Below the pieces are notes generated by a model. It saw only the letters and a program-made list of their open reading frames with translations. It was not told where the DNA came from and ran no database searches. Below are positions 53,413 to 64,000 of a stretch of 64,000 bases of DNA, in pieces; the stretch's first letter is position 1, and each line of letters starts with the position of its first letter. A program made the position numbers and the translations under genes. Origin of the DNA: Strongyloides papillosus (taxonomy: Eukaryota > Nematoda > Chromadorea > Rhabditida > Strongyloididae); the NCBI GenBank assembly GCA_005656395.1, contig SRSI01000009.1, positions 372,001 to 436,000 on the forward strand. The letters are read 5' to 3'.

Positions 53413-55093
53413 TATGATAAACTATTTCAAATAATACCACATTTATTAGATTTTATTTCTAACTAGTTTTTTTCCTTAAAAAAGATACTGAAACTATTTT
53501 AATTGCACTATATTTTTGACACAATTATAAAAGTTTAGTAATTAATTTATTAAATTGACAACTCTTATAATAATAATAAAAAAATTAATACAATATTATA
53601 AAACGATTTTTTTTGGTAAATTATTATTAACTTTGAATGACGAATATGGCTTTTCTTAAAGTTTATATAATGAATATAATCTCTTCATTATCATTGATAT
53701 TATCACTACTTTTTTACTACTTTAAAACATAACATTTAGTGTAGAAAATTGAAACATATAGGGTGTATACAAAAATAGTTTTTTGATTAAGTCATAAAAC
53801 TTTCTCTCTATTTTGTAAATTCGTATGACATTTTATTAATATAGTGATTTCAATTAGTTGTATTACATAATTCAATAGTTATCTAGTATTCTGCATTTGA
53901 TTTCTTTGCATATTAAAAGAATTTTCTCAATAAAAGCTCAATAAAGCTATAAAATTATATTGAGGCAGTACTTTTAAACTAACTTTTTTGAATTAATTAA
54001 GATTCAAAGTCTACATACTAGTTGAGTAACAACAATAATTATAAATTTTAAAAATATTATTAATTGAAAATATCATTTGAAAGTTTACATTTGCATTGGT
54101 ATAAATAAAAATATTTTTTAAATGTTTTAATTTGAAAGTTTTTTGCAATCTTTAATGTTTGAGAAATATAAAAGCTTCCATGAAAACCTATATTTTCTGT
54201 GATTCAAAATATTACCAATGTAGAAAATTTTAGTAGAATTTCCACTTTTTAGGAAGTGAAACATTTTTTTTACATTTTAGCGTGATTTGTCAAAATATGT
54301 TTTTTTTCTCAAAGTATTATTTATCAATAAAATTATTTTAGTATTTGCTCTTTTTTAAATTAAAATAATTTCAAGCTATTTTTTATTACAAACAAGAATG
54401 CAAACGCTTTATAACATTTCATAATTTGGATTTTCAAAGATAATCTTGAAGGAGACTTTATAAAAACTTGGGGTTTCATGTGATTATTATCATGGAAGGC
54501 GTTGACTTCAAGATACATCCAAATCCATGGAATATATAATAATATTTTTATTTTTAAAATCCTTTTAATTGCATAACTTATGTTAAATATAGTTTATTAT
54601 CTATTTTATTCTTGCCTATTTGTTAAGAGAAAAGTACCCCTATTAAAAGCTCATGCAGGTGAGTACAAATTTAAAAGAAAATATAATTTATAATAATTCA
54701 GCATATTGATACATTAAAAAAAGTGCTATAATATTTATCAACTGTTTTTTTTAAAATCATTTAAAAATTTACTTATAACTAAATTCTAATCTTGTATTTT
54801 GAAATACATTGTGGAAACCAGACAAAGTTTTATGATGAGAATAATATCATAGAAAAATAACAAAATATTTTAATAATTCTTTAGTTATTGTTTTTATTTT
54901 CATTTACGAAATAATAACGATGAAATTAGTCGCAAGTCAAACAAAATTAAATTTTATTATAGTCAACAAATCACTATATATTAAACTGATCAGTCTCTTT
55001 TATGTGTGATAGTTTCATCATCTATTTCAAGAAAAAAATCTAATTAGAAATAAAATCCAATAAATGTAATATTTTATTAAATAATTTAACATA
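53413..55093. other. Palindrome centre (spacer)
   Basis: The first and last 80 bp are diverged copies of each other (3' flanks of the two fucosyltransferases). The remaining 1.5 kb is unique AT-rich sequence with no supportable gene. A slightly GC-richer patch near 54440-54540 allows a 52-codon minus-strand frame (MYLEVNAFHDNNHMK...), not convincing. Confidence 0.6.
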
Positions 55094-56304
55094 TTATTCT
55101 TTCCAAATACGTCCACTTTTCTTACATCGAGTCCACGAAAGAAAAGTTTCTCTAGCATCATAATAAGTTTTATGGAATTTTTGTAATTCACCAGATTTCT
55201 TCATTTCTACGAGTTTTTTACAAAGAGAACAAAAATTATCCATTCCGTTATCAATATCATATATCTTCCATCCTTCTTTTCTATAGTCAAAATATTTTAA
55301 ATATTCTTTTTTATTTTTAATGAGAAAATAGAGATAATCAGCCATTTCTTTTGGACTTTTAAAATCATCCATTGCTATAAAACTATTGTTTGGTGCAATT
55401 TTTTCATATTTCCTTCGATATCCTACTATTGGTATGGAATTAAAATGGACTCTTGAGAAGTATTTCTCACTAATATAATCCTCACAATCACTGTTTTCTA
55501 GTGCAATATAAAAATAATATTTTTCATATAGTTTTTTAAATTTTTTTGAAAATTTATCATACTTTAGAGTCTTATCATTGCACGCTCCAAATTGATTCAC
55601 TGGTATATGTTTTTTCAGCAATTCAATGTCTTCCTCTCGTTTTGATGCTGTTTTACAATCAGAAACGGTCCAAATTATATAGTTTTTTTTCTTTTTTATC
55701 TCTTTTATTAATGGAATTACCGATATATTTTTGTAATATTTTGTAAAGCCTTTATCAACTGGTCCTTTGGTCCATTCACCAAAATATGTTTTTCGTATAT
55801 CTGACTTTGAGGAATATGTATAAGTCATATTAAAAAAATTTTTATGCTTCCATTTATATCCTTTTTTTACCCTAGAATACTAACAATTAATATTACAATT
55901 TATATTTTACTTTTTATTAATAATAAATTTAGGTTCCCAGTTCATATAAATATATAATTGGTTTGGGTTTCGATATTTTGGAATATGATTTTCATCAGAT
56001 GTAAGGTCTTTAAATAATACAACGTCTGCTACTTTAATATCATCAAAGGATGAGGAATATTTGCATTCTTTATACAATGGACAATCTAAATAATATTTTT
56101 CTGTAGACCATAAATTGGACCATTGTAGTATGTATATCTACAAAATATATATTATTTAAAATTTCAATAACTAACATTTTTATTTTTGTTGATTGTTTTT
56201 AAAAAATGATATTTTCGTGGATATTTACCATTGACAAAAGAAATTACGAAATAGGAAATATAAAAAATACTTAAATAATTTGATAATACAGTATTTATTT
56301 TCAT
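55094..56304 (-). CDS. GT10 alpha-1,3-fucosyltransferase, right copy
   Basis: Exons 56304-56176, 56137-55911 and 55871-55094 give 377 residues with the same structure as the left copy. All GT10 motifs are intact (FFNMTYTYSSKSD, VSDCKTASKR, IALENSDCEDYISEKYF, SFIAMDDF), so both genes look functional. Across the last 244 residues I count 37 differences from the left copy, about 25 of them within the first 100 (for example NKRVLKPGFF versus NDKTLKYDKF), while the C-terminal 100 residues are almost identical. The first 26 residues lie in the identical arm. The uneven pattern points to gene conversion at the edges and divergence or selection in the central catalytic part. Confidence 0.93.
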
Positions 56305-57575
56305 ATTTTTTTAAACAAATATAGTAAGTTTTATCATTTTATAGGAATACAAACCTCCCATAATGTAAATTATGACATTCCAAAAGGTAAAAATATAACC
56401 TTATTCTTTTAAATGAATTTAATATTTTTATAGTCAAGCAAGTTTTTTTTAAATATACATCTAATTATTAAGAAAAAATTGAAAAAAACTTTATTTATTA
56501 AGAAATGCCTTTGATATAATTTTTTTAATTTGTTGCATAATTTTTTAAAAATAAATAAAAGATTTAATACTTCTCAATTAATTTTCTGAAATTATGACCT
56601 TATTTTAAACAAATTTTAATTAGAGTATATTCAATGTTAACTTTCTTCAGATAACTTTTTTACATGGAAATTCTAGAAAACTGGTAACTGATCATGTTTA
56701 ATTGGTCTTCGTGACCTCTAGCTATTTTAATTTTAAGTTCATTTCACACCAAAACCTAATTACAATAATAATAAAAATAATAAAACATTCATTTACTTTC
56801 TGCTTCTCGTGGAGCTTTATCTAATATTAATATGTAAGTAAATGACTTAATACCTAAGCCTAAAATTATAAGTAACTAGTACAAGTTAAAAATATCTCCA
56901 TGATGACACGGATTAGGTCCTGTATTTTATACATACAAATTCTTAATGATATTTACAGTTATCGTGACAAGCATGTTTTACTCAATCGGATCACAACAGC
57001 CCATTTATTTTCCAGTCATCAATATAAGAGTAAAGAATTATATTTCTAGTTGGTTTTCAAGATTAATGAAATAAAGTACTTGGTTTTTACTTTCTTGAGT
57101 CAAAATGAAAGAAAAGCACCACCAAAAAGAAGAAATTTTATTTCATTGGATAATTAAAAATATATAATGAAATTTTGAACATGGTGAACACAAATAAAGA
57201 ACACTGTCACTTCTAAAGTTTATACTTAGTAACCAATACAATAGAGGTGAAATAGGCAATATTAGCACTGAATTAACGTATTTAGGTAAACTCAGTCTAA
57301 CGAATTCAATTCTTCCTCAACTATTCTCTTTGTAGTACATGTTTATACCTTCCGCTATCTTTTTTAGAACTTTTTTAAAAAAATCTTGATGTTTGTACTC
57401 TTAATGTGCTTTGATCCATAATTCTAAAATTCCTTTAATTAAATGTGAAAACTGAGATATTGGAAATCTAAAAATAATTATGTCCTTTTGTAACCGATAA
57501 ATATTTTATCCAGAAACATTATTTTTTCTTCTAATGTTATTAAATTTTGATTATAATTTATTAAAATAAGACAAA

Positions 57576-57704
57576 ATGCACGAAAAAAGTAAGTTGTATG
57601 AGGAAACTGAAGATAGTCATCTTGAACAAGAGATTATTGATAATGAAAGCATGGAGTATTTTATGATTGAAAATAATTTTAGCATACTTAAAATGCTTTT
57701 TTAA
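57576..57704 (+). CDS. 42-codon acidic ORF, right-arm copy
   Basis: Mirror of the frame at 50790-50918 with the same sequence (MHEKSKLYEE...). Same caution: identity of the arms does not show selection. Confidence 0.25.
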   Translation: MHEKSKLYEETEDSHLEQEIIDNESMEYFMIENNFSILKMLF

Positions 57705-58002
57705 AGGAATATAACTTCAAATAATAATAAAGATATAATATTAAATGTTATCTTTTATACTAAAAACTAGAATTTTGGTATGAATGCCTATAATTGTTTT
57801 TGGTATTTTTTTGGGTTCATATTATATATTTCTATAATTTTGATTGCTAAATATGTAAAATATCATTGAAAAACACAAAAAACATTACTAAAATCTAAAA
57901 TAAGTGCTGTTTTTTACCATATTTTGTGCAAAAAAAAATGTTGGAAAGTTGAACTTTAAAATGTCCCAAACGTTTTTTCGTGGGTCCCAAAGTAAAAAGA
58001 AA

Positions 58003-58074
58003 CTCTCTGGCGGGGAATCGAACCCCGGTCTCGCACGTGACAGGCGCGGATACTCACCACTATACTACCAGAGA
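58003..58074 (-). tRNA. tRNA-Asp(GUC), right-arm copy
   Basis: Exact mirror of the gene at 50420-50491, with the same fold and terminator on the minus strand. Confidence 0.96.
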
Positions 58075-59177
58075 TGCCTGGGGTTATATGGGGTATTTTT
58101 AAGGGGGCCGTTTTTGGCCTTTTTTTGCATTTATCTGGAACATTTTTATACAAAAATCTCTTATTAATAAAAAAGGTGATTATTTACAAAAAAAAATCGT
58201 AAATATACAGAAAAATTTACATATAAACAAATTATTAATCATAATAAACAGTAAGTTTAAATTTATAAGCAAACTACATAATTTAATTGTTAAAAAGATT
58301 GTAGATAATTATATTAGACATCAAAATGAAACAGTTACTTTAAACTACTATTTATTAAATCCAGATCGACAATTTTAATTAATAAAGCTTTTTAATCTTA
58401 TTGTTTTTGCATTACTTAATTTGCAGATGAAACCCAGATTGGCATATCACACACCTTGTCATTTAACTTCTTCTAAGTTTTTTTACTGTCAATAAAGAAT
58501 GTATCGGATGGACAACAAATTCTTATATAAGAAAAAAGTCAAACTCAATTAGAAAGTGATTAAAATATTTTTTTTATTAGCTGTGGAAAAATACAATTAT
58601 AATTAACAAATTTCTTATCAGATTTTATTTCTAATACAATGATATCGATTGAAAGAGAAGTTGTATTACAACCTCGGAATATTTTGAAAGAAAAACAAGA
58701 ATTAAATATAATTATATCGTTAATAAGATCTTCATTATTTAAAAATATTATATTGTGCATATTCTTTTAACATCAAACATTTTCTTAAATAAAACTTCTA
58801 AAGGACAAAAGATACTTTTTATGAATATTCTCTAGTAGTAGATTTTCTAATTTAGTAGGGAACAATCTAAGAAATTAAACCATGAATGTAGAAGAAATCA
58901 AGGACTAAAAATGTGCATATTGATTCATTTAAAGTTTCTGGAATTGCGTTGGTTATAAAATCACCAATATGAGTAATAAAGAAAGATTAATTAATAATAT
59001 TCAGTTTATGTATTGTAGTAATTTGAATATATATTTAAATATAATTACTTTTTAAAAACTTACACCTAAATATACAAAATATGTTACAAAAAAATGACTA
59101 CGATAATAATGAAAACGGTAAATAAGAAAAAACTAATAATCTAACTGCATAGTTATCACTGATAAAAAGATTCTGAA

Positions 59178-59249
59178 TGCGTTTATCGGGAATCGAACCC
59201 GAATCGGCCGCTTGGAAGGCGGCCATGCTGACCATTACACCATAAACGC
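59178..59249 (-). tRNA. tRNA-Gly(UCC), right-arm copy
   Basis: Exact mirror of the gene at 49245-49316; anticodon TCC on the minus strand. Confidence 0.96.
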
Positions 59250-60129
59250 GATGCCTAAGGCAAATCAACTTTTTTCCGTTTTTACAGATTATTTAATAAA
59301 TCATTGATATATAGTAATTATGTTGCAATTATAAAAGCGATAAAATATTTGCTTACTGCTTTATTGTAGGCTAATATAAAAATATTTAAAAAAAATGACA
59401 ATAGATGTTAAATGAAAAAGTTTCATTTTTGATTTTCATTAATTTGATTCACTAGTCATTTGTTAGTAAAATGTTCAGAAAGACGTTTAATTTACTTTAA
59501 TTCTTTTTCAAGTCATTTTAAAATTGTATGTCAAAAGAAAAGTATTTCGAATTTATGGTATAATTACATGATTTTTGTCTTTAAATATTTAATTTTAAAA
59601 AATCAGTAGTTTAAATGAATTGACAATTTGTATATAGTTTTATTACAGTAATTATAAGCTTTATTTTTCCAAAAAAAATATTATAAGTAATAAAAAGACA
59701 AATCAAAGAAAAAATTAAGTTTCTCATGGTTAAAATTAGAAGCTATTTCTAGCTTCATTCCAAAATTTTGAAATCTGAAGAATTAACATCAGAATTAAAT
59801 AATTACCTCAAGTTGTGTTTTATAAACCAACAATTTTATAATAACACGAATCTACATTATCATTATTTCATTCGCTTACAATTTTTATGTCGATTTGATA
59901 GTTAACGAATGTATGTAATAACGTGATAAGGTCAATGTTTTAACGGAAAACGGCAATAAAAATAAATATCATATAAATAATAACAAAAAAAATTTTAAAA
60001 ATATTATAATTTCATATTATATAATTAAATGTAATATATAAAAAAATATTCTTATTTTTTTAGCCTATTTGATCTAGAGTTTAACATTAAATATCTACAT
60101 TAACAATCATGTAAAAAAGAAACAGAATG

Positions 60130-60247
60130 TCTTACGCTCATATCCTGCTGAATGCACCGGATCCCGTCCGATCTCCGAAGTGAATCAGCTGCGAGCTATC
60201 TTAGTACTTGGATGGGAGACCTCCTGGGAACCGTTAGTGGTGTAAGT
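60130..60247 (+). rRNA. 5S ribosomal RNA, right-arm copy
   Basis: Mirror of 48247-48364, same sequence including the TFIIIA-binding internal region; followed by a T6 terminator. Transcribed outwards, so the two 5S genes point away from each other. Confidence 0.95.
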
Positions 60248-61519
60248 CTTTTTTATTTTTATTTTAAATAAAGATTATTTGAAAAGTTTTATTTTTTCTT
60301 ACAGATTTTATGATATTCTATTAGACGCATAAAAAAAGTGACGGAAATCGCAGTAGATATGATAAAATTTGTTTCCATTTATCTAAATTTGAAACTTTTT
60401 AATTTGCTACTCATTTGTCACAACTATTTTGTAAATAGAAATTAAAACAGTTATTTGACTTTGTTGGTGATACTTTAATATAACGTGATATTTTTATGTG
60501 ATCTTATGTTCATCTAGAACCCAAATCCTTTTCTAAATATATTTCATAATACTCGATTGGAAGTTAATTTTTCATAACTATAAATTTTTATAAAACCTAT
60601 ATTTTTTATGGGATTATAGTCAATAGGTTGTTCAACTTCCTTATATGATGTTATTACATGATCGTCTTTGAAATTTAATTTACACAAAATTGCAAAAAAT
60701 TATGTATATTTATTGATGGTAAAAGGTAACTTTTAATTATTTTAATGAAGAATTGAGAGCAAATATTTGAAAAACATTTTTAATTAATTATAATTTATAT
60801 GTTTAAATGTTATTACTTTTTGTTATCATCATTACGAAATTTTTTTTATTATTGGTACTGGTATGTTGTTACAAAAGTACAATTTGTAAGAAAACGTTTA
60901 TAATTTTTATACAAAATTAACTTCTATGAATAGTTTTCTAAATGATATTGTAGAAAACAATTTGGATTTCAAAGATAGGCATACTATTGCTAAAAAATAA
61001 TAAGTTTAAAAAAATTGCACTACAACAAAATGTCAAACATATACATTTCCTTAAAAAGCAGAAGAAGTTTTACGAAAACAAATATTTTACATCATTCACA
61101 ATAGTATTATCGTCGCTTGATATTAGTAAAATTTGATTATAATTTTGTTTTATTGACATTTAGAAATTGTTTCTACGTTTAGGTCAAATTTTTTTTTGTT
61201 TGTAAACAATGACAAAATTTCGTATATAAATCTAATAGATTTGATTTTTTCTAACAAACCAATACAAGATTTTTGTTATTTGAGAAAAGATTACAGATAT
61301 TATCTGATGTATTTTTACCACATTGAAAATATTTCTAGCGATTGCTATATTATTAATATAAAATTTCCTAATGAATTGAAAAAAAAGATCATCAATAAAA
61401 TAATTTACAGAAATACTATTAATTTCATTACGATAAATAAATAATTTATTTATTTTAACTTAATGAACATATATGGATACATATTTTATAAATTATTTAA
61501 TAAAAATATGAATAAAATT
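60248..61519. other. Right arm edge and intergenic region
   Basis: Arm identity ends at 60938 and weak homology at about 60979. Beyond that the sequence is AT-rich. An 82-codon open frame (61196-61444) starts with TTG and is Ile/Asn/Tyr-rich; an acceptor-like TTTAG near 61178-61182 leaves a small chance that it is a terminal exon. Confidence 0.5.
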
Positions 61520-62371
61520 TTATTCATTTCTAATTTGACATATTACTTTTTTTTTCTTATCACAATGATCAGTATCCCAAATACCAGGCTTTTTCATATG
61601 TCCACACAAATTATCATCGTTCAATTTTTCTAATTTTTTGTATATCATTTCTTTGTTTGTACTCCATCTACAAGAAGATACATTTTTTGTTGGACATGAA
61701 AAATCAAGCCAAAATTGAGATTTGTGTTTATCTAACAACTGATTCGCAGCCAAATTTTCAAAATCATTTGTTATTATTGGTAATGTTCCTGAATTATCTT
61801 TACACATAATTTCTGCCGTCTTTTTTGTAAAATCAATTTTTTCTAACAACTTATAACAGTTACCATCTATATATTTATCATATCCATTGTAACTTGTACA
61901 GTTTTTTATATATAATGGATTTTTTTGACAAGCATAAACAATATCAGTTTTTATTGACATATCTATACAGAAAAATGTTAAATCTCGTATTCTCATTACA
62001 CCTCTACATGGAAATTTATCCGTTAAATATGTGACATTGTTTAAAATACCTTCATTTTTATTTCTATTCATAAGACATGGTTCTTTTTTATTACGGCATG
62101 TGAAACCTCTATCAATATATGTTGCATTTAGATCCTTATAATGGTTTTTAAGTAATTGAAGAACATCTCGTGTTTCATTATTATTAATAAATCCTGATAA
62201 AATTCCTTTATTGTTATTGCATGATTGGGAGATATTTTCGAAACCAATCGTACCATCATATAATTTGAAACATTTATTATCCTGTGATAAAATAAATTCT
62301 TCAGATTTTGGACAATATTCTGAGATAATCCTTTGAAGAGATAATAAAAGAAACAAGAGATAAACAATCAT
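61520..62371 (-). CDS. Secreted protein with two C-type lectin-like domains
   Basis: A single exon of 283 residues. Residues 1-18 form a signal peptide. A first, diverged lectin-like unit runs from CPKSEEFILSQDNKCFKLYDG to about residue 155; the second is clearer: GNCYKLLEKIDFTKKTAEIMC, SQFWLDF, SCRWSTNKEMIY, NLCGHM and the final WDTDHCDKKKKVICQI with paired cysteines. The Ca2+-coordinating EPN/QPD and WND motifs are not intact, so calcium-dependent sugar binding is doubtful. Several N-x-S/T glycosylation sites. Nematode clec genes are a large family used in immunity and at host interfaces. It is divergent from the amidase gene, 162 bp away. Confidence 0.85.
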   Translation of the reverse strand: MIVYLLFLLLSLQRIISEYCPKSEEFILSQDNKCFKLYDGTIGFENISQSCNNNKGILSGFINNNETRDVLQLLKNHYKDLNATYIDRGFTCRNKKEPCLMNRNKNEGILNNVTYLTDKFPCRGVMRIRDLTFFCIDMSIKTDIVYACQKNPLYIKNCTSYNGYDKYIDGNCYKLLEKIDFTKKTAEIMCKDNSGTLPIITNDFENLAANQLLDKHKSQFWLDFSCPTKNVSSCRWSTNKEMIYKKLEKLNDDNLCGHMKKPGIWDTDHCDKKKKVICQIRNE

Positions 62372-62533
62372 TGTTTAGGTTGATTAATATCATATAATCT
62401 TAAAACATATATTTAAAGTCAAATATTCAAATTAAATTATAAGTATTCATATTTTATTTCCTTCCAATATTTTAAAAACAAAAAAATTTGTAATATTAGG
62501 TTTTATTGTAATATCATTTTTCGTATTAACAAA
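62372..62533. promoter_or_regulatory. Putative bidirectional promoter region
   Basis: Only 162 bp lie between the divergent ATGs of the lectin and amidase genes. The sequence is AT-rich without a clear TATA-type element; shared control is inference from spacing. Confidence 0.35.
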
Positions 62534-64000
62534 ATGCGTCTTTTATTATCTATGATTGCTCCAAAGAGGAAAATTAAACTGAAGATTAATGCTTTTAATC
62601 AGGAACGTTATCAAAAAATCAAAATGTTGAAGAATGAAGTTGATGAAAATATGACCAAAAACTACAAAATTCATCAACAACTAGAAAAAGCTGATTATTC
62701 TACAATAAAAAGTTTGTTCATATTATAAGTATTAATAATGCACAATTTAAGATTTACTATTGAAGGGTGATGTTACTCCCATAGATATATTGAATTACTA
62801 TCAAAGAAATGCTATAATTGCAAATGAAGATTTAAATTGTGTATGTGAATTTATTAAAGAAAGTAAAGAATTAGCTATTAATCTTACATCAAAATATACT
62901 AATTACGAGGATAGGAAAAAATTGCCATTATATGGTATTCCTATTTCAATTAAAGAATCTGAGTGTATTGCTGGATATCGTAGTACGAGTGGATATGGGT
63001 TTAAGCTAGATAATATACCAACTGAAAATGGAATTAGTGTTAAAGTTTTAATTGAAGCTGGAGCAATTCCTTTTGTCACGACAAATGTTCCTCAGAGTTT
63101 GTTAACATTTACATGTATAAATCCAATTTATGGTGTAACAAAAAATCCACATAATTTAAAATGTACTCCTGGTGGCTCTTCTGGTGGTGAAGGAGCTTTA
63201 ATCGCCAAAAATGGGAGTATAATTGGAATTGGTAGTGACGTTGGTGGAAGTATCAGAATTCCTGCAGCCTACAGTGGTATTTGTGGTATTAAACCTAGTC
63301 ATTTAAGATTTTGTTCCTATCCAATGACCACATCTGTTCCTGGAAGACCATTAATTAATGCTTCTGCTGGTCCAATGTCGAAATATGTTGATGGATTAGT
63401 TGATAGTTGTAAAGTTTTCTTTGATGCTTCAAAAAAAGATATTATTAGAAACACAGATCCATATATTGTACCAGTTCCATGGGATGAGGAGCAATTTCAA
63501 AGTAAAGGCAAAGTTATTACTATTGGTATGTATACGTATGATGGAAATTTTGAATGCATTCCTTCTGTGGTAAGAACAGTTGAAGAAGCGGGAAATTATT
63601 TAAAAAATGTTGTTGATGAAGATGGAAGACATAAATATATTGTAAAACAATTTACACCACCAGATGTACCAGAAGCTTTTGGAGCTTTCTTAAAAGGTGC
63701 CTGTGTTGATGGTGGCAAATATCTTATTAAGAATTTTAAAAATGACGTAATTCTTTCGGAGTATAGAAAAATATTATTTTTAATGAATCTTCCAATTTGG
63801 ATTCGAAAAATGGTAGCTTTTATTTCCAAACCTTTCTCTTATCGTTTCTCTACTATTTGCTCTTCTGCCCCAATATCACCAAGTGATATGAGAGAAACAT
63901 ATGAATTTATTATGACTTATCGTTATAAATTTATTGAAGCAATGAGAAAAGAAAATATTGATGTATTGCTGCTTCCACCTAATGGAACTCATGCTATGCC
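62534..64000 (+). CDS. Fatty-acid amide hydrolase (amidase signature), 3' end outside window
   Basis: Exon 1 62534-62711 and exon 2 from 62752 onwards (40-nt intron, phase 1) reach the window edge; 475 codons are seen. The amidase-signature catalytic triad is present: Lys in GIPISIKES, the cis-Ser in CTPGGSSGGEGAL and the nucleophilic Ser in GIGSDVGGSIRIPAAYSG. The order and the surrounding KNPHNLKCTPGGSSGGE match FAAH-type enzymes, which hydrolyse N-acylethanolamines such as anandamide, more than bacterial amidases. The N-terminus has only a weakly hydrophobic stretch, so a membrane anchor like that of mammalian FAAH1 is not obvious. Roughly the last 100 residues are missing. Confidence 0.9.

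Larger units (their letters stand above)
47515..60979. repeat. Large inverted duplication (palindrome) with 5S rRNA, tRNA and fucosyltransferase genes
   Basis: Left positions p correspond to 108494 - p on the right. This relation holds exactly for 5S rRNA, tRNA-Gly, tRNA-Asp and flanking landmarks, so there is no net indel over 47556-52267 versus 56227-60938 (4712 bp each). Every stretch I compared in these arms was identical. At 52268 a 12-bp indel shifts the relation to 108506 - p, and the inner part is clearly diverged but homologous up to about 53490/55015. A spacer of about 1.5 kb, without repeat partner, lies in the middle. At the outer edge about 40 bp of diverged homology precedes complete loss of similarity. 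Confidence 0.95.

Noticed and set aside
54380..54560. 52-codon minus-strand frame in the palindrome spacer
   Set aside because: Slight G+C rise only; no motif, no splice sites, ends in AT-rich filler.
61196..61444. 82-codon frame right of the palindrome
   Set aside because: Starts with TTG, low-complexity Ile/Asn/Tyr; only a weak acceptor upstream, so not called as a gene.

Overview
The window looks like nuclear DNA of a very AT-rich nematode, most likely a clade IV parasite of the Strongyloides/Parastrongyloides kind. This is inferred from extreme A+T content, short introns (mostly 38-60 nt, GTAAG...TTTTAG), close same-strand genes with splice-acceptor-like sequence before their ATGs, and nematode-typical families: an MSP-domain protein, an UNC-93-like transporter, a CAP protein, a secreted C-type lectin, a protein tyrosine phosphatase and an alpha-type Cys-loop channel. 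I rebuilt exon structures by hand from reading-frame continuity and GT/GC-AG borders.

Layout. 1-4882 is transposon-derived: a broken Ty3/gypsy-like relic (zinc knuckles, protease-like motif, RNase H remnant) and a frameshifted OTU-like/FLYWCH-like transposon-type gene. A lone tRNA-Pro(UGG) follows at 5917. 8049-15003 is a tight same-strand run that may be an operon: a TTC17 homologue, a nicotinic-type receptor subunit and an UNC-93-like transporter. A small coiled-coil gene faces it. Next, after long gene-poor AT-rich stretches, come a neurensin-like membrane protein, a small secreted/anchored protein, a GAPR-1-type CAP protein, a Ly6/uPAR-like protein with a frame problem at its start, METTL1 (tRNA m7G methyltransferase), a protein tyrosine phosphatase, a class II Rab11-FIP and a Mediator subunit 15 homologue with no visible KIX domain. 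A pogo/Tigger-like MITE lies at 37883-38339. Then come a BTB protein, a ZHP/RNF212-like meiotic RING protein whose RING histidine is Glu, an MSP-domain protein with a Lys/Glu/Asp repeat tail, a 49-residue membrane protein and cytidine deaminase.

The most striking structure is a 13.5 kb inverted duplication (47515-60979). Two arms of about 4.7 kb appear essentially identical. Each carries 5S rRNA, tRNA-Gly(UCC), tRNA-Asp(GUC) and the start of a GT10 alpha-1,3-fucosyltransferase gene. The two fucosyltransferase genes face each other across a spacer of about 1.5 kb, and inside them identity drops abruptly to about 85% at protein level. This suggests recent gene conversion of the arms with the enzymes diverging. 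The window ends with a two-domain C-type lectin divergent from a fatty-acid amide hydrolase that runs off the edge.
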